Assembly: GCF_023101765.2 (NCBI RefSeq)
Contig: NC_064214.1
Location: 11,662,001 to 11,726,000 of the forward strand
Reading direction: 5' to 3'
DNA: 64,000 nucleotides
Source: Spodoptera frugiperda
Lineage: Eukaryota; Arthropoda; Insecta; Lepidoptera; Noctuidae
Positions 62,101 to 64,000 of this stretch are shown here, piece by piece. The number at the start of each line of letters is the position of its first letter. Position 1 is the first letter of the stretch. The notes beneath the pieces are model-generated. The model ran no database searches. It was not told the DNA's origin and saw only the letters and a program-made list of their open reading frames with translations. Position numbers and translations under genes: made by a program.

Positions 62101-64000
62101 CATCCGTCCACTATACAAGAAGCTAAGGTAAGGCTGTTAATGTGTATATATGATTAAACATTTTCTTAAATTAATCAGAAATTACGGCAGGCAGATGTGC
62201 ATATTAAATGTAAAATACATCTTAACATTTACATCGTAAGAACCTTTTATGAAAAGAACTAATTGCTTAGTGTTTTAACTAGTGAAAATTTAAATAGGCT
62301 TCTGGTCAATTCCAGAATCTTCTGATCCTTTATTTACAATGTAGACGTAGAAAAAGACCATTTTACACGACAAGGTCACTGACTAAGTTCGACAGTTAGA
62401 CCTTGTAGTTGGGGCCTGTGAACCAGACATTCGTACTTCTTTCACTGTTTATAAACCCCTATTAGAAATCAAAAAATCCAAATCTTTCTTCAATACTCAA
62501 AAACTTTATTGAAATATAATTTTCAGCCGTGATCCTCCCACTGAGAGGCCTCCTTACCCTCCTTCCACTCCTCTCTGTGCAGACCTTTCCGCGGCCAATC
62601 CTTATAGTACAACTATTGAAATATTGAATTTTATTTGTTCACAGGACTATAACGAATTATTCGAAGGTACAATACAGGATACGGACGATGACCTCGACGC
62701 TCTGTTGCTGGGTGATGACGAGGGAGTTGACAGACGACCCTCTATGCCTGAACGACAGCCTCTGTCACACTTCGGACCGAGACAAGGTGAGATTTCAGAC
62801 AATCTTATTTTTTTTTTTTTGCTAGGTATTATTTCATCTGTAGAAAGACTATGTTTCTTCCGAAGAAGTAAATAGGTGGAGCTGCCTAAGTGTACATAAG
62901 TGTAATTTTTCACAAATCTAAATCACATATCTTACAAATATTTTCACATGGGATTTCGGTAATTTTCATCTATAAAAAGTTACTTTTCAAGCCATTAACT
63001 CGATGCTACAAATATTGTCAAATTGTCACTTTTTTGGAAGAACAAACTTTTAAACGGATTACCTGATGCAATCAGCGCAGCGGCATTAACACATTAGACA
63101 GTTTTTTTTCGTACTTTAGGTATTTTGTGAGTGTTCATCGAATAAATGATTCTTCTATCTTATTTCTTTCATTCTTACTATTCAGCACCAGTGAACAAAT
63201 AAAATAATACTCCGTTTACTATGCTTATCCGAGTCAAATAATCATTTCTGATATTCTTTCCCAGGTCGCATCCTCTCCCGCCTCCTCACACACACGCACC
63301 TGCCGGGCCTGAGTTCGTTGGACCAAATGCATCTGCTAGCGTTAGCGGACACCGTGTCTACTTGCGACGCGGACTTCGCAGAGCGACTGGCTACTAGCGC
63401 ACGCGTCGACGTTGCGCAGGCGACTGGACAGGAGGTCTTGCCAGGTACATGTGGAAAAGTATAATTAAACTATTTTTTCAATATGTAGAATAGAAGAAAA
63501 GAATGTATAAGTGGAATAAAGACTAAAAATCTATTGTATTGATAGTGTTTTTTTAATACCAAATGTGGTGTAATAAGACACCTCGGCTTGTTTCATGTTT
63601 GTAAAAGTGTTAGCTACTAAGCCAAAAGTTCGATCATTGAATCGTCGATCAACCGAATAATGTTGATATTCAGCTAAACCGGCTTTATTGACTTTTTTTA
63701 CGAAATATTGATAATTCTAGGGTAGGGTTCTGTATTGAGCCGTAGCTAAAAATTGGTGTAATTAAGCATAACTTTTGTACCACAAACGCCACTGAAAATT
63801 ACTTAATTACATTTACCTCTTTTATTAGACTCCCTCGACGACTGCGGTCTCCGTTTCCTCCTGGCTATGAAGCACTACGGCTACCTTCTCCGCTGCTTAC
63901 CCCTCGCCCAGCGCGCCAACTTACAGCGCAATGGCGTCGGTACCTGCAACCTGGTCTGGGCCTTCCACTCGGAGACACACGAACAACTCCTGGCTCTAAT
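32053..64000 (+). CDS. Rbcn-3A: Rabconnectin-3 alpha / DmX-like protein, 33 exons, 3' end outside the window
   Basis: This is the gene-level entry; exons follow singly. The 33 exons sum to 5,177 nt (1,725 codons plus 2 nt) and every junction keeps frame. Rbcn-3A (vertebrate DMXL1/DMXL2, yeast Rav1) binds V1 and V0 sectors together with Rbcn-3B/WDR7 to promote V-ATPase assembly on endosomes and synaptic vesicles; fly mutants have endosomal trafficking and Notch defects. Residues 1 to about 1400 carry WD40-type blades, for example SPDGVLFATSG...VKIWY (exon 5), NVLVTSCVDNICRVW (exon 7) and ATACTDSTLRFW (exons 21-22). From exon 27 the sequence matches the Rav1 C-terminal domain (VLPQYHPKQLMELLNSGKIR, LSSLDQMHLLALADTV). 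Family members are about 3,000 residues or more, so roughly half is here. Introns are AT-rich and carry many repeats. No internal stop or frameshift was found. Confidence 0.95.
32140..34797 (+). other. Rbcn-3A introns 1 and 2 (exon 2 between them)
   Basis: Introns 32140-33108 and 33310-34797 are AT-rich and show no recognised repeat or RNA gene. Confidence 0.5.
33109..33309 (+). CDS. Rbcn-3A: Rbcn-3A exon 2 (residues 30-96)
   Basis: Acceptor TTCCACAG, donor CAT|GTAAGT, 67 codons in phase 0. It encodes AYAAGCNIVILASNFERVQI and VCIFEPTPL, the first beta-propeller strands of the family. Confidence 0.95.
34798..34951 (+). CDS. Rbcn-3A: Rbcn-3A exon 3 (residues 97-147)
   Basis: Acceptor TGTTCAG, donor C|GTAAGA, ends in phase 1. 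It encodes YRWVQTGKLV and a WD40 blade, ITALSWNLEGTRLLTGG...LQLWH. Confidence 0.95.
35665..35738 (+). CDS. Rbcn-3A: Rbcn-3A exon 4 (residues 148-172)
   Basis: A 74-nt exon with acceptor CATATTTTCAG and donor CCG|GTGAGT. It completes the split codon and encodes an acidic, lysine-rich linker (GGDKDEKPKQPEEDEP). Phases on both sides fit exons 3 and 5. Confidence 0.88.
36541..36790 (-). repeat. Interspersed repeat family C, copy 3, in Rbcn-3A intron 4
   Basis: GTGAAACAATGCTTGCGTCG and GCAACGCACTTGTAACGCCT match copy 2 in the same orientation. Confidence 0.7.
37183..37250 (-). mobile_element. LINE tail with CAT repeat, just upstream of exon 5
   Basis: On the minus strand: AGGCCTTTGTTCAGCAGTGG, ACGTCTCTCGGCTGATGATG. 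The insertion ends about 40 bp before the exon 5 acceptor. Confidence 0.7.
37290..37419 (+). CDS. Rbcn-3A: Rbcn-3A exon 5 (residues 173-215)
   Basis: Acceptor TTTTGTCCTAG, donor G|GTAATA. It encodes a clear WD40 blade, HHLAFSPDGVLFATSG followed by NDRLVKIWYQNK. A LINE tail lies about 40 bp before the acceptor. Confidence 0.95.
38340..38530 (-). mobile_element. tRNA-derived SINE, second family
   Basis: On the minus strand it begins TAGCTGGTGCGGTAGCTGGG (A-box-like) followed by GGGGTCGATTTCC (B-box-like) and ends in the CCTAATGTGGGGC tail. Related sequence is at 39055. Confidence 0.6.
38763..38883 (+). CDS. Rbcn-3A: Rbcn-3A exon 6 (residues 216-255)
   Basis: Acceptor CTTTATTACAG, donor AA|GTAAGT, phase 2 at the end. 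It encodes NYTFIYVAHPRAVTHLSWRK, a conserved WD40 strand. Confidence 0.95.
39055..39280. mobile_element. Mosaic of SINE tail and LINE tail in Rbcn-3A intron 6
   Basis: 39055-39145 repeats the CACTAGGATT...CTGTGTCG...TACAAACATACAC tail seen at 38340. 39210-39255 has TCAGTCCAGCCGTTATCGAG and AACAAACAG, a common lepidopteran LINE 3' end. Confidence 0.5.
39874..40062 (+). CDS. Rbcn-3A: Rbcn-3A exon 7 (residues 256-318)
   Basis: Acceptor CTTCCCCCACAG, donor AA|GTACGT. It encodes GNVLVTSCVDNICRVWAETL, a WD40 blade, then a basic Ser/Arg/His-rich loop. The exon is much richer in GC than the flanking introns. Confidence 0.94.
40168..40299. mobile_element. TA-flanked MITE, about 128 bp, in Rbcn-3A intron 7
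   Basis: Ends C(C/G)GTAAAACGGGGTGAATAGA in inverted orientation with TA on both sides, as for Tc1/mariner-type MITEs. GGGTGAATAGAT recurs internally on both arms. Confidence 0.8.
41120..41247 (+). CDS. Rbcn-3A: Rbcn-3A exon 8 (residues 319-361)
   Basis: Acceptor CAATTGTTCCAG, donor G|GTATGG. It encodes TCFHIRRTAQ and PTLPSTYSAHDFHNPYHVT; the HDFHN motif is typical of DmX proteins. Confidence 0.94.
41288..41362 (-). mobile_element. Degenerate LINE tail in Rbcn-3A intron 8
   Basis: On the minus strand GGGAAAGCCTATGTTCAGTAG and CTCATGATGGTGAT match the LINE tail at 37183, with changes. Confidence 0.5.
42350..42510 (+). CDS. Rbcn-3A: Rbcn-3A exon 9 (residues 362-415)
   Basis: Acceptor TTTTTCGTCTCCAG, donor AAA|GTAATA. 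It encodes LHFHLAASINAETDIPLVPS and FILHWLHNKEMHFT, among the best conserved segments of the family. Confidence 0.96.
42876..42951 (+). CDS. Rbcn-3A: Rbcn-3A exon 10 (residues 416-440)
   Basis: A 76-nt exon with acceptor TTATTTTCTAG and donor A|GTAAGT. It encodes an acidic linker, ILDKEETDEGG...HPDGEHE. It ends in phase 1, which fixes the frame of exon 11 after the tandem array. Confidence 0.9.
43023..43060. repeat. Perfect 14-bp inverted repeat in Rbcn-3A intron 10
   Basis: AATTTAAACCTTAT and ATAAGGTTTAAATT separated by 10 nt, 70 bp after the exon 10 donor. Function unknown; may be a tiny MITE remnant. Confidence 0.75.
43258..43376. mobile_element. MITE, 119 bp, in Rbcn-3A intron 10 (family copy 1)
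   Basis: Inverted ends of about 40 bp (CTTTAC...AGTAATGGAAACG...GCGTTCGGC) around GATTGGTTGGTTTATTCG. Related to 54446-54543. Confidence 0.75.
43450..43829 (+). mobile_element. Non-autonomous Helitron, 380 bp, copy 2
   Basis: Same ends as the copy at 975-1354: 5' TC after A, 3' hairpin TGGTTGAATTTCAACCA, then CTAG before T. Same length to the base. It lies in intron 10 of Rbcn-3A, upstream of the tandem array. Confidence 0.85.
44226..45662 (+). repeat. Tandem array of about 206-bp units copying the intron 10 / exon 11 junction
   Basis: Units counted from the base after the AG of each 3' splice site start at 44521, 44730, 44942, 45148, 45354 and 45558, giving spacings of 209, 212, 206, 206 and 204 bp. 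Each holds 105 nt that match the start of exon 11, then about 100 nt of intron with a branch/pyrimidine region and AG. The last unit (45558) is the real exon. A degenerate partial unit (44226-44520) has lost the acceptor and the first exon bases. In the five decoys the exon frame stays open to GATGCGAA(A/G) and then reaches an intronic stop: TAA a few codons later in four units, further on in the unit at 45354. The array must arise from repeated duplication across the splice junction. Confidence 0.92.
45558..45744 (+). CDS. Rbcn-3A: Rbcn-3A exon 11 (residues 441-502), downstream of decoy copies
   Basis: Acceptor CATTTAAAATGCAG, donor ATATG|GTGAGT. It encodes HPSLSNTTSINSIATDV, LPDSLDAKIESLLRDWH and LFSIHPVDGSFLIW, the last strongly conserved in DMXL1/2. 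Its first 105 nt (to 45662) are repeated upstream in five complete units, but only this copy continues into GAGTCGTTATTACGG. The start is chosen because phase and polypyrimidine tract fit; an alternative AG at 45613-45614 also keeps frame but is weaker. Confidence 0.9.
45911..46026 (-). repeat. Interspersed repeat family A, copy 4, in Rbcn-3A intron 11
   Basis: GGAGCTGCGCGCCACCTAGC, CAGCTCGAAAAGCAGGAG and CTCACCCAAGGCGGGAGAAG match copy 2 with internal changes. Confidence 0.65.
46166..46350 (+). CDS. Rbcn-3A: Rbcn-3A exon 12 (residues 503-564)
   Basis: Acceptor AAAATTATTACAG, donor A|GTAAGT. It encodes VCEWLDELQAG, RQAQVSFSARIPSAFPLGDA and further conserved DmX sequence. Confidence 0.96.
46638..46748 (+). 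CDS. Rbcn-3A: Rbcn-3A exon 13 (residues 565-601)
   Basis: Acceptor TACCTATTTTAG, donor G|GTAAGT. It encodes a Glu/Gln-rich linker (SVQEEKEEAEWPQGEEQNEN), likely unstructured. Boundaries are supported by phase on both sides. Confidence 0.9.
46858..46978. repeat. Short interspersed repeat family D, copy 2, in Rbcn-3A intron 13
   Basis: GTAACTGTTTGACGAGGAAC, CATTCTAGAGGCGC and GACGCGGCGATTGTCGCGCT match copy 1; the right inverted end is degraded. The exon 14 acceptor follows 60 bp later. Confidence 0.65.
47039..47223 (+). CDS. Rbcn-3A: Rbcn-3A exon 14 (residues 602-663)
   Basis: Acceptor ATATCATTTTAG, donor CAG|GTAAAA. It encodes VISMVTNHTNGTLNLWQLTF, a WD40 strand with the NLW signature. Confidence 0.95.
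47436..47580 (+). repeat. Interspersed repeat family A, copy 5, in Rbcn-3A intron 14
   Basis: GTCCAATGATTTCCCCTACC, ATCAGACTCTTACTAAAAAC and TAGGTAGTCTGCAGCTACGG match copy 3. Confidence 0.65.
47707..47821 (+). CDS. Rbcn-3A: Rbcn-3A exon 15 (residues 664-701)
   Basis: Acceptor TATTTATTGCAG, donor G|GTAAGT. It encodes GHRFRVNDITCHPVLPLLLT and TSHHN, a well conserved propeller segment. Confidence 0.95.
47915..48240 (-). mobile_element. tRNA-derived SINE, third family
   Basis: On the minus strand TGTGGCCCGGAGGTTTAAGACG is A-box-like and GTTCGAAACC is B-box-like. The far end (AGTGGCAACTTATAGGCTGTTG) resembles a LINE tail, as in SINEs mobilised by a LINE. Confidence 0.6.
48329..48521 (+). CDS. 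Rbcn-3A: Rbcn-3A exon 16 (residues 702-765)
   Basis: Acceptor AATCTCTACAG, donor AG|GTAAGT. It encodes LCSELIMWRVECVGPLGKSG and RVNSPHLSAFSNVAWLPTLL, conserved in DmX proteins. Confidence 0.95.
48936..49083 (+). CDS. Rbcn-3A: Rbcn-3A exon 17 (residues 766-815)
   Basis: Acceptor TTTAATTTCAG, donor ATG|GTAAAT, phase 0. It encodes SACFVASDGESLRVFQAVID, a WD40 blade. Confidence 0.95.
49424..49622 (+). CDS. Rbcn-3A: Rbcn-3A exon 18 (residues 816-881)
   Basis: Acceptor GTTGCGTTCCACAG, donor G|GTACGT. It encodes KIVSQQSTARPGAIIQLHAI and WHNTQLLHVFQEQLI. The next intron holds the Dong-like element. A 157-codon minus-strand frame across it is an antisense shadow. Confidence 0.94.
49726..49737 (+). 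repeat. Left copy of 12-bp target site duplication (ATACTTTAACCA)
   Basis: The same 12 bases occur at 54315-54326. They bracket the LINE tail, the TAA run and the Dong-like element, so they date from the older LINE insertion. Confidence 0.8.
49738..49802 (+). mobile_element. 5'-truncated LINE tail with TAA run, host of the Dong-like insertion
   Basis: Carries GGCCTTTGCCCTGCAGTGGGACG and GGCTGAAAATAATAATAAT, the 3' end of a common lepidopteran LINE. The TAA run is the insertion point of the Dong-like element. Confidence 0.75.
50135..51482 (+). pseudogene. Dong-like ORF, N-terminal part with two Myb-like motifs, broken
   Basis: The first frame (50135-50863, 242 codons) has a Ser/Pro-rich start and, from residue 121, a motif beginning WTKQMNIFIMRHYFILTDLE and containing QRIGDQRRAIV. 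From residue 218 a second copy starts WTDSLNEAIMRSYYRLTNLE. A frameshift near 50855-50862 moves the continuation (PLLHQDITSK, QRISDQRRSIV) into the frame used by the rest of the ORF. That frame stops at TGA (51480), which may be a mutated CGA. The paired Myb-like motifs are probably DNA-binding, as in R2. Confidence 0.8.
51483..54200 (+). pseudogene. Dong-like ORF, reverse transcriptase and restriction-like endonuclease part
   Basis: Open from 51483 to the stop at 54198-54200; the first ATG-like start used for numbering is 51663 (845 codons). Visible: PAKYRPITCLQNIYKII and GCRKNSKGCKEQLTID (near residues 171-226, R4-type), motif A YVDYKKAYDS (D246), motif B FQGDALSP, motif C YMDD (352-355, intact), CX2CX8HX4C zinc knuckle (from residue 654), and the endonuclease RPD (D741) followed by LIDIAIP (D756). 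Catalytic residues look intact, so inactivation rests on the upstream lesions and the loss of a continuous N-terminus. Confidence 0.88.
54315..54326 (+). repeat. Right copy of 12-bp target site duplication
   Basis: Identical to 49726-49737; see that entry. Confidence 0.8.
54446..54543. mobile_element. MITE fragment in Rbcn-3A intron 18 (family copy 2)
   Basis: Shares AAAGTAATCGAAACGAGAACG and the core AACCAACCAATCAGAG with 43258-43376 in inverted order; the right end is shorter and degraded. Confidence 0.65.
54659..54874 (+). CDS. Rbcn-3A: Rbcn-3A exon 19 (residues 882-953)
   Basis: Acceptor CTTTCTTTTCCGCAG, donor G|GTACGT. It encodes EAGLEAIVDLRKAAVFNEPF and YIVVLERTDGGSTVHMWRLT. Phase joins exon 18 across the 5-kb intron. 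Confidence 0.95.
55105..55256 (+). CDS. Rbcn-3A: Rbcn-3A exon 20 (residues 954-1004)
   Basis: Acceptor TTTGTTTGCAG, donor AAG|GTAAGC. It encodes MMYVPDSALVQEDEG, then a Ser/Pro-rich stretch (RAPPPPIAHSHISISTKK), probably a surface loop. Confidence 0.93.
55500..55645 (+). CDS. Rbcn-3A: Rbcn-3A exon 21 (residues 1005-1052)
   Basis: Acceptor CGAATGTTCCAG, donor AG|GTAAGA. It encodes DGVDVIHATPAAGHLSSASI and APYIMATACTDSTLR, a WD40 blade split across the intron. Confidence 0.96.
55909..56015 (+). CDS. Rbcn-3A: Rbcn-3A exon 22 (residues 1053-1088)
   Basis: Acceptor TTTTTATTCCAG, donor G|GTAAAT. It starts RFWKCHV, completing the WD motif of exon 21, then YTWKEWEMMNKDQESAIDI. Confidence 0.95.
56191..56223. 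repeat. Perfect 14-bp inverted repeat in Rbcn-3A intron 22
   Basis: ATTAATTTACGTGA, 5-nt loop GTTAG, TCACGTAAATTAAT. Function unknown. Confidence 0.8.
56389..56690 (+). CDS. Rbcn-3A: Rbcn-3A exon 23 (residues 1089-1189)
   Basis: The longest exon seen (302 nt). Acceptor ATCTATATTTCCAG, donor CAG|GTATGA. It encodes PLHISAAYSGRIACAYKCGR, NLCVCVYECESTGGAEWLLE and RVGLCTDTQIDLSYLHDTSF. Confidence 0.96.
56753..56850 (+). mobile_element. SINE head fragment
   Basis: TTGCTTGAGTGGTTACAAGCACGA resembles the tRNA-like head of the SINE at 24028, with GGTTTGATT as B-box-like sequence. It is in Rbcn-3A intron 23. Confidence 0.55.
56931..57060 (-). mobile_element. SINE tail fragment
   Basis: Reverse complement of the SINE tail: CACGCCTTTTATCC, GTGCACATTACGGCACGTAA and AGGGGGTGAGCCTATTA. 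It faces the head fragment at 56753. Confidence 0.65.
57143..57427 (+). CDS. Rbcn-3A: Rbcn-3A exon 24 (residues 1190-1284)
   Basis: Acceptor ACTATTTCCAG, donor AAG|GTAAGA, 95 codons in phase 0. It encodes AVPSFSTLQSLRKSIMENG, TQKHLVQLDWVSKEDGSHI and LTVAVGSRVLLFTPVS. The frame stays open into the intron, but the donor fits. Confidence 0.95.
58180..58443 (+). CDS. Rbcn-3A: Rbcn-3A exon 25 (residues 1285-1372)
   Basis: Acceptor AAATATTTCCAG, donor CAG|GTATGT, 88 codons. It encodes PLFVEEIRWMQLRRIELKTA, MQISWVRDGILVVGMDSEMH and VYSQW, the last clear WD40-like blade. Confidence 0.96.
58763..58811 (+). mobile_element. LINE tail in Rbcn-3A intron 25
   Basis: GGGGAGGCCTATGTTCAGCAG followed by CTTATGGCTGTGATAATAA, same family as 37183. 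Confidence 0.65.
58844..58993 (+). CDS. Rbcn-3A: Rbcn-3A exon 26 (residues 1373-1422)
   Basis: Acceptor CTTTTACTTAG, donor CAG|GTAAAT, 50 codons. It encodes DSDLRISAPHLQRVSSINLQ and LLERDARRRNKTQPDQPQ, a linker between the propeller region and the Rav1 domain. Confidence 0.93.
59394..59545 (+). CDS. Rbcn-3A: Rbcn-3A exon 27 (residues 1423-1472)
   Basis: Acceptor TTCATTTTCCCAG, donor AG|GTAATT. It encodes DYMPDYGLFEASQMACPVLP and QYHPKQLMELLNSGKIRW, the start of the Rav1-homology region, strongly conserved. Confidence 0.97.
59911..59974 (+). CDS. Rbcn-3A: Rbcn-3A exon 28 (residues 1473-1494)
   Basis: A 64-nt exon with acceptor ATTTTCTATCAG and donor CAG|GTATTT. It encodes RCIGG...GDEDSLSRQ. 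Its length is not a multiple of three, so skipping it would break the frame. Confidence 0.85.
59975..61484 (+). other. Rbcn-3A intron 28
   Basis: 1.5 kb between two short exons. A degraded LINE tail-like stretch ending GATGTATGTATGTA is near 61235-61275. The last 60 bp before exon 29 are unusually GC-rich for an intron here. Confidence 0.5.
61485..61562 (+). CDS. Rbcn-3A: Rbcn-3A exon 29 (residues 1495-1520)
   Basis: Acceptor CGCACGTGTTGCAG in a GC-rich context, donor CAG|GTAACT, 26 codons. It encodes WSRSRTLSVSFAAGAASPL, a Ser/Arg-rich segment found at this place in the family. Skipping would keep the frame, so it could be optional. Confidence 0.85.
62005..62127 (+). CDS. Rbcn-3A: Rbcn-3A exon 30 (residues 1521-1561)
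   Basis: Acceptor TATACTACAACAG, donor AAG|GTAAGG. It encodes LDYAEITSVPPLPLWTLLVA and DKESPH, a DmX hallmark. Confidence 0.96.
62518..62566 (-). mobile_element. LINE tail in Rbcn-3A intron 30
   Basis: CAGCCGTGATCCTCCCACTG and GGCCTCCTTACCCTCC are the reverse complement of the tail at 49738-49785. Confidence 0.6.
62645..62786 (+). CDS. Rbcn-3A: Rbcn-3A exon 31 (residues 1562-1608)
   Basis: Acceptor TTTGTTCACAG, donor G|GTGAGA. It encodes DYNELFEGTIQDTDDDLDAL, then an acidic and proline-containing linker ending SHFGPRQ. Confidence 0.95.
63265..63444 (+). CDS. Rbcn-3A: Rbcn-3A exon 32 (residues 1609-1668)
   Basis: Acceptor ATTCTTTCCCAG, donor G|GTACAT. It encodes LSRLLTHTHLPGLSSLDQMH and LLALADTVSTCDADFAERLA, the core of the Rav1 C-terminal domain. 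Confidence 0.96.
63829..64000 (+). CDS. Rbcn-3A: Rbcn-3A exon 33, cut by the window edge (residue 1669 onward)
   Basis: Acceptor CTCTTTTATTAG. It encodes SLDDCGLRFLLAMKHYGYLL and NLVWAFHSETHEQLLAL. The frame is open to the last base, so the exon continues outside. Confidence 0.95.

Noticed and set aside
61747..62157. 136-codon frame as a separate gene
   Set aside because: Its conserved part is Rbcn-3A exon 30 (62005-62127); the rest is flanking intron.

Overview
The window is animal nuclear DNA, very probably from a moth (Lepidoptera, perhaps a noctuid). It is AT-rich, its genes have many small exons with GT/AG splice sites, and its introns are full of lepidopteran repeats: non-autonomous Helitrons, tRNA-derived SINEs, short LINE tails, MITEs and an R4/Dong-type retrotransposon. 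The species assignment is inferred from the repeats and is not proven here.

Right part (32053 to the right edge, plus strand): the first 33 coding exons of the DmX-like protein Rabconnectin-3 alpha (Rbcn-3A, DMXL1/2 family). The exons join in one open frame of about 1,725 codons, with matching phases at every junction, and the gene runs off the window inside the Rav1-like region. The product is an N-terminal series of WD40-type repeats followed by the start of the Rav1 C-terminal domain. In the family it controls assembly of the V-ATPase and so acidification of endosomes and synaptic vesicles.

Left part (1 to about 31188, minus strand): the first coding exon of Endophilin A (EndoA), 15 codons ending in a perfect donor. 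Directly upstream of its ATG is a splice acceptor, so a noncoding first exon lies further right. A strong minus-strand donor at 31187, only 0.86 kb from the Rbcn-3A ATG, is the best candidate. If so, EndoA has a 29-kb first intron and shares a head-to-head promoter region with Rbcn-3A. Both proteins work in synaptic vesicle recycling. The 29-kb stretch holds repeats and no other gene I can support.

The most unusual structure is in intron 10 of Rbcn-3A (44226-45662). A tandem array of about 206-bp units is made of the end of the intron, its 3' splice site and the first 105 nt of exon 11. Five complete decoy copies of acceptor plus exon start precede the real exon. All keep the exon reading frame and then run into stop codons.

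Intron 18 holds a nearly full-length R4/Dong-like element (49803-54314) with reverse transcriptase and restriction-like endonuclease. It is disabled by one frameshift and one nonsense codon and sits inside the TAA tail of an older LINE fragment whose 12-bp target duplication is still visible. Other notable elements are a foldback element with 137-bp arms (23566-23898) and two 380-bp Helitrons in opposite orientation (975-1354 and 43450-43829).
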